Shown piece by piece: positions 1 through 5,874 of a DNA stretch of 5,874 nt (the stretch's first letter is position 1; every line of letters starts with the position of its first letter). Under the pieces are notes generated by a model, which was not told where the DNA came from, made no database searches, and was given only the letters and a program-made list of their open reading frames with translations. Where the stretch lies: the NCBI GenBank assembly GCA_018054915.1, contig JAGPIR010000089.1:1-5874 (forward strand), given 5' to 3'. The translations under genes and the position numbers were made by a program. This DNA comes from Allobrachymonas sp. GTDB lineage: Bacteria; Pseudomonadota; Gammaproteobacteria; Burkholderiales; Burkholderiaceae_C.

Positions 1-2837
1 TTGAAAACCTGGCCCCGCAGCTGAACATCAATCTGGATGACCTGCACAAGCTGGAGCTGGACGATGCAGGTTTTTTGCATGCATTGGATCAGTACAGCGA
101 CCAGGTGCAGCGTATGGGCGAGGCGGCTGAAATGGCCGGCTTCCCCGGTTTGCAGGCGGTGTGTAACCATGTGCTTGAAAACACCTTGCTGTTGGCAACG
201 GTAGGGCCGGCAGAGCGTGCGCCGCTGATTGATTTTTTGCGGGGCTGGCCCGCGTTGATGGTGCATTACCTGCGGCATCTGGAAGATTTGTCGGCCGCCG
301 CCGGATTGCTGGATCATTTGCACACGGCGCCGCATCCTTTGAGTGCAGAAAGCAGGCTCCAGACCATGCAGCAATTGCGGGCCATGCCCGACCTGGTGAG
401 TTTGGGGGGCGACGAGCCGCAGCGCCCAACCGTCGCTTTGCCTGAGGATGTGGCATTGGACGTGCCGGAAGATGCCGATCAGAAGCTGATGGAAGGCTTC
501 TTTCAGGAAGCACCCGACCAGGCCCACATGCTGGTGGAGCTGGTGGGCAAAATGGGCGCTGGCGAAGCCAGCATGGACGATATTGCTTCGGCCAAGCGGG
601 TGGCGCATACGCTCAAAGGCTCGGGCGCCATCATCGGCCTGCGAGGGCTGGCAGCCCTGGGGCACCATTTCGAAGACGTGCTGGAATACCTTGAAGCGCA
701 AGACGGCCATGTTGCGCAGCCCATCGCAACCGTTTTGACGGATGGCGCGTACTGTCTCGAGCAAATGGTTGCTTACGTGACCGGTACGGACGAATACCCC
801 CAACAGGCGCAGGCCGTTTTGCAGGATGTGCTGGACCTGGCCAACCGCATCGACCGTAACGAAGACTTGGAGCATGCCGCACCGCGTACGGCGCATGTGG
901 CCCCTGCGGCAAGCCCTGCAGAAACAGGGGCCGCGGCAGAGCCCGTTGAAGCGGTCGAACATCACCTGCCGACAGCACAACAGCCAGCAGCTTCTGCCAG
1001 AAAGCAAGCGGCGCCAGCCGCCGCGGCATTGCGGGTGGGTTTGGACAAGATCGAAGAACTGTTTCGCGTATCGGCCGATGTGTCGGCGCATGCCGCAGCG
1101 ATGGAATCGCGCATGAAGCAGCTGACCGATCGTGCCAACGAGTTGCTGGAACAGAACCTGCGCGTGCAAAAGCGTTTGCGCGAACTGGAAACGGTGGTGG
1201 ACGTACGCGCCCTGAGTGTGATGCGTGCGCGTGGCGGCCGCGACAGCGAATCGGCGTTCGACCCGCTGGAAATGGATCAGTACAACGAATTGCACAGCAC
1301 GGCGCACGCCTTGGTCGAAGATACCAGCGACGTGCGCGCGATTTCGCTGCAGCTCAAGGAAGAAATCGCCCAGCTGGGCGGCATGCAAACACGGCAGCAA
1401 CAGCTTTCGCGCGATTTGCAATACCTGGTGATGGGCACGCGCATGATGGAAGTGGGCGGGCTGGAATCGCGCTTGCAGCGCAATGTGCGCACCGCGTGCC
1501 AGGCCACAGGCAAGATGGCGGTGCTGACCCTGAAGGGCGCCCATACGCTGATCGATAACGAGGTGTACAACAAACTGGCCGAGCCTTTGCTGCACCTGTT
1601 GCGCAATGCCGTGGACCACGGGTTGGAAATGCCGCGCGAACGCCTCCAGGCAGGCAAGTCGGAAGTGGGCAGCATCGTGTTGGACTTTTCGCGCCAGGGG
1701 CAGCACGTGGTGCTGCGCTGCCAAGACGATGGCGCAGGCTTGGATCTGGATGCGATTCGGCGCCTGGCGCAAGAGCGCGGCCTGATTCGTCCCGGGCAAG
1801 CCATGAGCGAAGAGGATATTGCGCAGCTGGTGACCTTGCAAGGCTTTTCGACCCGGGAGTCTGTCAGCGAAATTTCTGGTCGCGGCGTCGGCATGGACGT
1901 GGTGCGCAGCTGGGTAGAGGGCATGAATGGCGTGATGCGCATCAGCACGCAGCGGGGCAAGGGTGCCACGATCGAATTGCGTTTTGCCGCTTCACTTTCT
2001 AGCCAGCAGTCGCTGATTGTGGATGTGCAGGGGCATCGATTCGCCTTGTCGTCGCTGCATGTGGAGCAGGCCGTTCCCCACGGCGTGGGCAGCTTCGTGT
2101 TGACCAACGACCAGCTGGAGTACCGCTACAACAACCGCATTTTGCGGGCCTTGCGACTGGCCGAGGTGACGGGTTTGGCGGTGGACGCCGACAAGCCTTT
2201 GGATGCATACGACGCCGTGGTGGTGCGCGTGCAAGACAAACTGTTTGCCTTGGCGGTGGACGGCTTGCTGGATGCGCGTGAATTGCTGGTGAAAAACCCG
2301 GGTCGTTTTGCGCGCCACGTGCATGGTGTGGCGGGCTTGACGGTGCTGGGTGATGGTTCGGTGGCCGTGCATCTGGACTTGGTGCAATTGCTGGCGAATT
2401 GGAGTGGCAATCGCCAGTTGGCGGGCAGCGGTGCGGTGTTTGCGCGCCGCAAAACCGCCAGCAAACCGCAATTGCCGGGCGTGCTGGTGGTGGACGATGC
2501 GCTCACCGTGCGCAATACCTTGCAGCAACTGGTGGAGGATGCAGGCTTTTACGTGGAAACGGCCCGCGACGGTTTGGATGCGCTGGATAAACTGCGCACC
2601 TTCACCCCTCATTTGGTCTTGACCGATTTGGAGATGCCCAACATGAACGGGGTGGAGTTGACCATGAGTCTGCGTGGTCGTGATGAAACCAAGGCACTGC
2701 CGATCGTCATGATCACATCGCGTTCGCAGGACAAGCACCGTGAGCTGGCCGAGCGCGCGGGCGTCAACTTCTATATCACCAAGCCCTACAACGAAGCCGA
2801 ACTGCTTCAGGCCATTCGCAAGGTGACATCGGGATAA
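1..2837 (+). CDS. Hybrid CheA-type histidine kinase/response regulator of type IV pilus chemosensory (Chp/Pil) class, 5' partial
   Basis: A cytoplasmic chemosensory kinase that should autophosphorylate an Hpt histidine and pass phosphate to response regulators. The frame is open from base 3 to the left edge, so the start lies outside the window; 944 residues are visible. Numbering from the TTG at 75: a helical N-terminal part (about 1-110); an Hpt domain (about 135-235) with phospho-acceptor H178 in AHTLKGSG; an Ala/Pro-rich linker (about 265-318); a dimerisation region with a likely coiled coil (about 322-470) carrying FDPLEMD, as in PilL/ChpA kinases; the ATPase with N box (N511, LLRNAVDHG), G1 (DDGAG, 551-555), F box (GFSTR, 590-594) and G2 (GRGVGMD, 602-608); a CheW-like domain (about 642-775); and a receiver with D807/D808, phospho-acceptor D851, T881 and K903. 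All key catalytic residues are present. Unlike classical CheA there is no clear P2 domain. The ChpA/PilL-like class is an inference from architecture and motifs; a chpA or pilL symbol is not secure. Confidence 0.9.
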   Translation, partial: ENLAPQLNINLDDLHKLELDDAGFLHALDQYSDQVQRMGEAAEMAGFPGLQAVCNHVLENTLLLATVGPAERAPLIDFLRGWPALMVHYLRHLEDLSAAAGLLDHLHTAPHPLSAESRLQTMQQLRAMPDLVSLGGDEPQRPTVALPEDVALDVPEDADQKLMEGFFQEAPDQAHMLVELVGKMGAGEASMDDIASAKRVAHTLKGSGAIIGLRGLAALGHHFEDVLEYLEAQDGHVAQPIATVLTDGAYCLEQMVAYVTGTDEYPQQAQAVLQDVLDLANRIDRNEDLEHAAPRTAHVAPAASPAETGAAAEPVEAVEHHLPTAQQPAASARKQAAPAAAALRVGLDKIEELFRVSADVSAHAAAMESRMKQLTDRANELLEQNLRVQKRLRELETVVDVRALSVMRARGGRDSESAFDPLEMDQYNELHSTAHALVEDTSDVRAISLQLKEEIAQLGGMQTRQQQLSRDLQYLVMGTRMMEVGGLESRLQRNVRTACQATGKMAVLTLKGAHTLIDNEVYNKLAEPLLHLLRNAVDHGLEMPRERLQAGKSEVGSIVLDFSRQGQHVVLRCQDDGAGLDLDAIRRLAQERGLIRPGQAMSEEDIAQLVTLQGFSTRESVSEISGRGVGMDVVRSWVEGMNGVMRISTQRGKGATIELRFAASLSSQQSLIVDVQGHRFALSSLHVEQAVPHGVGSFVLTNDQLEYRYNNRILRALRLAEVTGLAVDADKPLDAYDAVVVRVQDKLFALAVDGLLDARELLVKNPGRFARHVHGVAGLTVLGDGSVAVHLDLVQLLANWSGNRQLAGSGAVFARRKTASKPQLPGVLVVDDALTVRNTLQQLVEDAGFYVETARDGLDALDKLRTFTPHLVLTDLEMPNMNGVELTMSLRGRDETKALPIVMITSRSQDKHRELAERAGVNFYITKPYNEAELLQAIRKVTSG

Positions 2838-2841
2838 GGAG
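2836..2841 (+). promoter_or_regulatory. Shine-Dalgarno site of the 162-residue CheW-like gene
   Basis: AAGGAG overlaps the TAA stop of the kinase gene and lies 9 bases before the ATG at 2851. It fixes that start and suggests the two genes are translated from one message. Confidence 0.75.
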
Positions 2842-2850
2842 TCGGACAAT

Positions 2851-3339
2851 ATGCAAATTTTAAATGCCGCCCCTGTCGTGTCACCGGTTGGCAACGAGCT
2901 GTTTAGCTCTGGCCCCATTCGCGGAAACTATGTCTTGCTCCGTGCAGACGGGCTGCGGCTTGTACTGCCGCAACGCGATATCAGAAGCACCGATTACATG
3001 ATGTCCCGTCCGGTGCGCATGGATGGGGAAAACGGGCTGCTGCATGTGCCCGGCAGCACCGATGCAGCCGTGTACGTGGCCGTTTCTGCGGGAATGCAGT
3101 TGCTGGAAGAATGCCCGGCCGACCGTTTCATCAGCACCGTTTTGCAGGGACTGGACGTGCACTGGTGCTGGAGCGATGTACGCGTGCTGCTCAATGCCGA
3201 ACTGCTCCCACTGCCGCTGCCGGTTTCGCTGATCGCTCCGGGCACACCTGTGCGCGAGGTGGTTGCAGTTGGTGGTGAATGGGCGTACATGTGTTCTGCC
3301 GAAACGTTGCAACAATTCGCATTGACGCCAGAAGGATAG
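2851..3339 (+). CDS. Degenerate CheW-like adaptor protein (putative)
   Basis: 162 residues, close to the usual CheW length, beginning 13 bases after the kinase stop behind a strong Shine-Dalgarno site. No signal peptide or membrane segment is apparent. The start of the fold looks CheW-like: residues 26-45 (NYVLLRADGLRLVLPQRDIR) match the pattern in which a beta strand is followed by a self-interaction loop and then LPxxxI. The end (about 121-157, with LPLPVSLIAPGTPVR and then a strand and helix ending AETLQQF) resembles the last strands and helix of CheW domains. The middle lacks the canonical G-[VI]-x-N-x-RG and P-V-I-D-L signature, so the receptor/kinase contact surface may differ or be lost. 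Its place behind a hybrid CheA supports a role in that signalling complex, as ChpC and PilI have in Pseudomonas. It could instead be a lineage-specific protein of unknown function. The CheW assignment is an inference from weak pattern similarity. Confidence 0.7.
   Translation: MQILNAAPVVSPVGNELFSSGPIRGNYVLLRADGLRLVLPQRDIRSTDYMMSRPVRMDGENGLLHVPGSTDAAVYVAVSAGMQLLEECPADRFISTVLQGLDVHWCWSDVRVLLNAELLPLPLPVSLIAPGTPVREVVAVGGEWAYMCSAETLQQFALTPEG
3331..3336 (+). promoter_or_regulatory. Shine-Dalgarno site of the 189-residue CheW gene
   Basis: GAAGGA sits within the last codons of the preceding gene, 9 bases before the ATG at 3346. The stop (TAG, 3337-3339) and the next start are 6 bases apart, so translational coupling is likely. 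Confidence 0.7.
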
Positions 3340-3345
3340 CGCAGT

Positions 3346-3915
3346 ATGAGCGAACCATTAATCCATGCGCTCCACGAGCCGGATGCTTTCGCCCCCATTT
3401 CCGGGGACTTGACGCCAGTCTTGCTCTCGCAGGAAATTCCGGGAGACATGCAGCCAATACAGCGGCAAGCCGATGCGCGCCTGGTGGCTTATGCACGGGG
3501 AAAACTGGTGGCGTTTGCTCCCCATGCCACACAGGAACTGATTGGAAATCCGCAATGGATGTCTGTTCCGGGTGCTGCCTATTATGCATACGGGTTGTTG
3601 TTTTGGCAGGAGCGGCACATACCGTTCATTCATCTCGAGTCGATGCTGTTGGCCTATCCGGCATTTGATGCGGCTGTTGCGCCCCCTTACGCACTTGTTC
3701 TGGCCTATCAGAATGCGCCGGGCGAGCCATTGCAATATGGTGCTATCGCAGTATCAGACATTCCATACGGGCAACCGGTCTCGGATGCGGATTTCAGCCC
3801 ATTGCCAACAGATAGCGACATGTGGGTTGATTTGGCCATTTCCTGTTTCCGGCATCAAGATCAAGACATCCCGATTCTGGATGCTGCCAGAATTTTTGGC
3901 CGTTACCACGGTTAA
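3346..3915 (+). CDS. CheW-domain chemotaxis adaptor protein (PilI/CheW-like)
   Basis: 189 residues; a probable soluble adaptor that links the CheA-type kinase to a methyl-accepting receptor. After a non-conserved N-terminal tail (1-43) the CheW domain starts with the strand DARLVAYARGKLVAFAP. Residues 74-101 contain VPGA, then YGLLFW, then IPFIHLESML. This matches the CheW core in which VPGAPxYVxG is followed by a strand and PVIDL, although the usual N-x-RG is replaced by W-Q-E-R. The C-terminal strand and helix (about 167-186, CF followed by IPILDAARIFG) also match CheW. It is the last gene of the three-gene operon, 6 bases after its neighbour, with convergent fmt beyond. It is better conserved than the gene before it, so it is the likelier functional CheW/PilI of this system. 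Which receptor it serves cannot be seen here. Confidence 0.8.
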   Translation: MSEPLIHALHEPDAFAPISGDLTPVLLSQEIPGDMQPIQRQADARLVAYARGKLVAFAPHATQELIGNPQWMSVPGAAYYAYGLLFWQERHIPFIHLESMLLAYPAFDAAVAPPYALVLAYQNAPGEPLQYGAIAVSDIPYGQPVSDADFSPLPTDSDMWVDLAISCFRHQDQDIPILDAARIFGRYHG

Positions 3916-3936
3916 AACGGGGCGGCCTTCTAACAG

Positions 3937-3957
3937 GAAATGCACGTGCCGCATTTC
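3937..3957. terminator. Perfect 7-bp inverted repeat, possible transcript-end hairpin
   Basis: GAAATGC (3937-3943) and GCATTTC (3951-3957) are exact reverse complements around a 7-base loop, starting 22 bases after the stop of the 189-residue CheW gene. Neither strand has a T-run after it, so it is not a standard Rho-independent terminator. It could protect the 3' end of the message, or be chance. Confidence 0.3.
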
Positions 3958-3985
3958 GTGTGCTGCGGATTCGGCGGGGAAATCG

Positions 3986-4007
3986 GGCCGCCACGGGCGT
4001 GGAGGCC
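3986..4007. terminator. GC-rich hairpin between convergent genes, possible bidirectional terminator
   Basis: GGCC-G-CCAC and GTGG-A-GGCC pair around a GGGC loop, giving eight base pairs with a single G/A mismatch. On the minus strand the hairpin is followed by CGATTTCCCC, and on the plus strand by ATCCTTGAGT, so the T-tract is weak both ways. Its position between convergent units suits a shared terminator, but the assignment is tentative. Confidence 0.35.
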
Positions 4008-4126
4008 ATCCTTGAGTCGTTATCCGTGCGACCGCATATTTGCAGGCAACCGATTTCTCTGATTGGGACGCGCAAGCATGGGTGAGAACGCGCCTGAAGC
4101 GGCAGGCAGGTCGTGCGGAAATACGA

Positions 4127-5119
4127 TCAGGACGGAGGAGGCGCGGACAACACAGCGCCTTCACGCAATGCAAATCCGCGCAGCCATTCTGCTGCTGGTA
4201 GCGGCTTGCCGCCGACCCGCTGCAGCACCAGCAGGCGCAGCACGCCGCCGTCTTCACTGGATCCGCAGGCTACGTGGATGCCGTCGTGCGTATCCAGCAC
4301 CTCGCCGGCAACGGCGTGTTCACTGCGGGGCATATCCGAGACGCAGGCTGCGCGGATTTTGACGGGCTCTTCGCGGCCTGATACGCCAGGTATGCCTGTT
4401 ACTGCGCCCGGAACCGGGGTGAACGCGCGGACGCGCCGCTCAAGGACTGCCGCAGGCTGTGACCAGTCGAGCCAGGATTGCGGTTTGGTAATCTTGTGCG
4501 CGTAGCACACCCCTTCCTCGGGTTGGGGCGTCCGTTCGAGCGAGTCTGCTTGCTGCAAAGCCTGTACGGCCAGATGTGCGCCCAGTATGGCCAGACGGTC
4601 ATGGAGGGTGCCCGTGGTTTCGTCCGGGGCAATCGGAATTGCTTCCCGCAGCAGCATATCTCCCGTGTCCAGGCCGGCGTCCATCTGCATGATGGTGATG
4701 CCGCTGTGGCTGTCACCCGCTTCGATGGCGCGGTGAATGGGCGCAGCCCCACGCCAGCGCGGCAGCAGCGAGGCGTGAATGTTGATGGCTCCCAGTCGTG
4801 GCAGGTCCAGCACCCACTGCGGCAATAGCAGGCCGTAGGCGGCCACTACCATGATGTCGGGACGTGCGGCAAGCAGGGCGGTACGCGCGGCGGCAGCCTC
4901 TTCAGGATATTTGCCGTCCAGCCGCAGGCTGCGCGGCTGCATGACCGGCAGGCCGTGTTCCAGGGCTGTTTGCTTGACTGGGGATGGCTGCAACTGCAGC
5001 CCCCGGCCAGCCGGCCGGTCCGGCTGGGTCAATACCAAGGGCACGCAATAGCCTGCCTGCACAATCTGCAGCAAAGCTTGTTGGGCAAATTCTGGTGTTC
5101 CTGCAAATACAACGCGCAT
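4127..5119 (-). CDS. fmt: Methionyl-tRNA formyltransferase
   Basis: Transfers a formyl group from 10-formyltetrahydrofolate to the amino group of initiator Met-tRNA in the cytoplasm, for translation initiation. 330 residues, slightly longer than the roughly 315 of E. coli Fmt. The N-terminus MRVVFAGTPEFA is the conserved Fmt opening, which is why I start at the ATG at 5119 rather than an in-frame TTG at 5170. The formyltransferase domain carries TQPDRPAGRG (31-40), the active-site N113 and H115 (INIH), the SLLPRWRG loop (117-124) and D151 in MDAGLDTGDM. The C-terminal tRNA-binding domain includes KITK, then LDWS (about 217-220), RAFTPVPGA (231-239) and a closing helix EWLRGF. All expected catalytic residues are present. 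No good Shine-Dalgarno site precedes the ATG. It lies downstream of def, the usual partner, though with a wider gap than in enterics. Confidence 0.97.
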   Translation of the reverse strand: MRVVFAGTPEFAQQALLQIVQAGYCVPLVLTQPDRPAGRGLQLQPSPVKQTALEHGLPVMQPRSLRLDGKYPEEAAAARTALLAARPDIMVVAAYGLLLPQWVLDLPRLGAINIHASLLPRWRGAAPIHRAIEAGDSHSGITIMQMDAGLDTGDMLLREAIPIAPDETTGTLHDRLAILGAHLAVQALQQADSLERTPQPEEGVCYAHKITKPQSWLDWSQPAAVLERRVRAFTPVPGAVTGIPGVSGREEPVKIRAACVSDMPRSEHAVAGEVLDTHDGIHVACGSSEDGGVLRLLVLQRVGGKPLPAAEWLRGFALREGAVLSAPPPS

Positions 5120-5182
5120 GTCACGAAAGGCCGGAACCGCGTCCGGCTGAAGGATGAGGCACCCGTGCAATCTGCAGAGGTA

Positions 5183-5204
5183 TTGTCGGCAAGAGCGTCG
5201 ACAA
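5183..5204. repeat. 6-bp inverted repeat upstream of fmt
   Basis: TTGTCG (5183-5188) and CGACAA (5199-5204) are exact reverse complements separated by 10 bases, 64 bases upstream of the fmt ATG. It could be a small hairpin in the fmt leader or a dyad for a DNA-binding protein; a 6-bp pair can also arise by chance. Confidence 0.3.
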
Positions 5205-5239
5205 CAGGGGGCAATTGCCTTTTTTAGGTGGGGGCGGAA

Positions 5240-5248
5240 ATCATACCA
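5240..5248 (-). promoter_or_regulatory. Possible extended -10 promoter element for fmt
   Basis: Read on the minus strand the site is TGGTATGAT, a TGn extension joined to a -10 hexamer matching TATAAT at five of six bases. No convincing -35 hexamer lies 16-18 bases upstream, which extended -10 promoters can tolerate. A start near 5233 would give a leader of about 115 bases before the fmt ATG. If real, fmt could be transcribed separately from def. Confidence 0.3.
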
Positions 5249-5318
5249 GCCTGGTTGGCCCCGATGAGGGTATGCCGGTGCATCCCTTCATTTCTGCATT
5301 TATTGGTTAAGAAGTGCC

Positions 5319-5343
5319 TGGTTATTCGCAGATACGAATACCA
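5319..5343. terminator. Hairpin downstream of def
   Basis: TATTCG (5323-5328) pairs with CGAATA (5335-5340) around a 6-base loop, and TGG/CCA extend the stem past a one-base bulge at 5322. It starts 43 bases after the def stop on the minus strand and is followed there by GGCACTTCTTAA, which is not a clear T-tract. It may mark or protect the 3' end of the def message, or be a dyad binding site. Confidence 0.3.
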
Positions 5344-5386
5344 CGAGTACAACAGGAGCATTGTGGTGCGGGCTATTCTCTCAGTC

Positions 5387-5874
5387 TCAGGCCTGATAGG
5401 CAGGTTCTGCGGTGCGATCAGCTTCCCGTTTGGCCTTGAGCAATTTTGTCTTGATGCGGTTACGTTTGAGCGGGGATAGATATTCCACGAATACCTTCCC
5501 GTTGAGGTGGTCGATTTCATGCTGAATGCAGACCGCCATCAAGCCATCCGCCTCAATCACGCGGCTGTTGCCATTCTCGTCCAGGGCGCGCACCCGCACC
5601 TGGGCGGCCCGTTCGACGCCATCATAGGTTCCGGGAACAGACAGGCATCCTTCTTCCCCGCTGATCCGCTCTTCGCTCAACCATTCGATTTCTGGATTGA
5701 TCAGAACCACCCGTTCGTTGCGGGATTCGGAAACGTCCATTACCACAATGCGCCGATGCACATCAATCTGCGTGGCGGCCAATCCTACGCCCTTGGCTTC
5801 ATACATGGTGTCGAACATATCGCCTACCAATGTGCGTACGGCATCGTCCACCGCATCGACCGCGCAGGCCATGG
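5387..5874 (-). CDS. def: Peptide deformylase, 5' partial
   Basis: Metal-dependent hydrolase that removes the N-formyl group from nascent polypeptides, acting at the ribosome exit. Numbering from the ATG at 5872, 161 residues are visible and all three family motifs are intact: GVGLAATQ (28-35, with Q35), EEGCLS (73-78, with metal ligand C76) and QHEIDH (117-122, with metal ligands H118 and H122 and catalytic E119). The usual protein is about 170 residues and begins with a conserved segment of the form MxxxxILxYPDPRLxxxA. Here the ATG at 5872 falls where that segment ends (ACAVDAVDDAV corresponds to AKPVAVVDDRI in relatives), so it is an internal methionine and roughly 16 residues, including the true start, lie beyond the right edge. 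It lies upstream of fmt on the same strand, the common pairing. Confidence 0.96.
   Translation of the reverse strand, partial: MACAVDAVDDAVRTLVGDMFDTMYEAKGVGLAATQIDVHRRIVVMDVSESRNERVVLINPEIEWLSEERISGEEGCLSVPGTYDGVERAAQVRVRALDENGNSRVIEADGLMAVCIQHEIDHLNGKVFVEYLSPLKRNRIKTKLLKAKREADRTAEPAYQA

Larger units (their letters stand above)
3916..4126. other. Intergenic region between convergent genes, no gene seen
   Basis: These 211 bases separate the 3' ends of the CheW operon (plus) and fmt (minus). Open frames on both strands either overlap the known genes heavily or give low-complexity Arg/Ala/Cys-rich products with no Shine-Dalgarno site, so I call none. No tRNA is evident. The region holds the two inverted repeats listed separately and a short 5-bp one (GCCTG at 4092-4096 with CAGGC at 4103-4107) just past the fmt stop. 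Confidence 0.6.
5120..5386. other. def-fmt intergenic region with possible regulatory sites
   Basis: 267 bases lie between the def stop and the fmt ATG, with an AT-richer section at about 5280-5345. A 19-codon frame (MHRHTLIGANQAGMISAPT, minus strand, ending at 5224) and other short frames have no well-spaced ribosome site and are not called. The region contains a hairpin at 5319-5343, a possible -10 element at 5240-5248 and an inverted repeat at 5183-5204. Confidence 0.6.

Noticed and set aside
75..2837. TTG at 75 as the true start of the kinase gene
   Set aside because: The frame stays open to the left edge with plausible coding sequence (ENLAPQLNINLDDLHKLEL), so the gene is 5'-truncated by the window.
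1992..2918. Long minus-strand open frame (308 codons) antisense to the kinase
   Set aside because: It lies wholly opposite the CheW-like and receiver domains of a clear kinase gene and its His/Gln-rich product has no recognisable domain. It is a codon-bias shadow.
3754..4257. Minus-strand frame bridging the fmt end and the CheW gene
   Set aside because: It overlaps the ends of two real genes and gives a Cys/Arg-rich product with no motif. It does not resemble rsmB, which follows fmt in many genomes.
5120..5170. Upstream TTG start extending fmt by 17 residues
   Set aside because: The conserved Fmt N-terminus begins exactly at MRVVFAGTPEFA (ATG at 5119) and the extension is not Fmt-like.
5206..5225. 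GGCAATTGCC palindrome followed by six Ts, resembling a plus-strand terminator
   Set aside because: Only three Watson-Crick pairs can form around a loop, the rest are G-T wobbles, and no plus-strand gene ends before it.
5228..5479. Plus-strand frame of 83 codons starting with GTG
   Set aside because: It runs antisense into the def C-terminus, has no clear domain, and the first part is intergenic sequence.

Overview
The window reads as a stretch of betaproteobacterial chromosome, most likely Burkholderiales and perhaps Alcaligenaceae. The evidence is moderately high GC, deformylase and formyltransferase sequences that look Bordetella-like from memory, and a CheA of the type IV pilus (Chp/Pil) kind. 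No search was run, so the taxonomic call is an inference.

Left part, bases 1-3915, plus strand: a chemosensory operon. It opens with the 3' 94% or so of the visible region's largest gene, a hybrid CheA histidine kinase cut by the left edge. Its visible order is a helical N-terminal domain, an Hpt domain, an Ala/Pro-rich linker, a coiled-coil dimerisation region, the ATPase, a CheW-like domain and a C-terminal receiver. Two small genes follow with 13-base and 6-base gaps and clear Shine-Dalgarno sites: a 162-residue protein that looks like a strongly degenerate CheW-type adaptor, and a 189-residue protein with a more recognisable CheW domain. The kinase probably controls type IV pilus twitching or surface sensing, with the two small proteins coupling it to a receptor that is not in the window.

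Middle, bases 3916-4126: a gene-free space between convergent transcription units. It holds two clear inverted repeats that could form hairpins, but no textbook terminator with a U-tract.

Right part, bases 4127-5874, minus strand: the translation-initiation pair def (peptide deformylase, cut by the right edge) and fmt (methionyl-tRNA formyltransferase). Fmt adds the formyl group to initiator Met-tRNA and Def removes it from the finished peptide. They are separated by 267 bases, which contain a hairpin, a possible extended -10 promoter for fmt and a further inverted repeat. No mobile element, CRISPR array, tRNA or rRNA was seen. The least ordinary part is the pair of divergent CheW-like genes behind the hybrid kinase.
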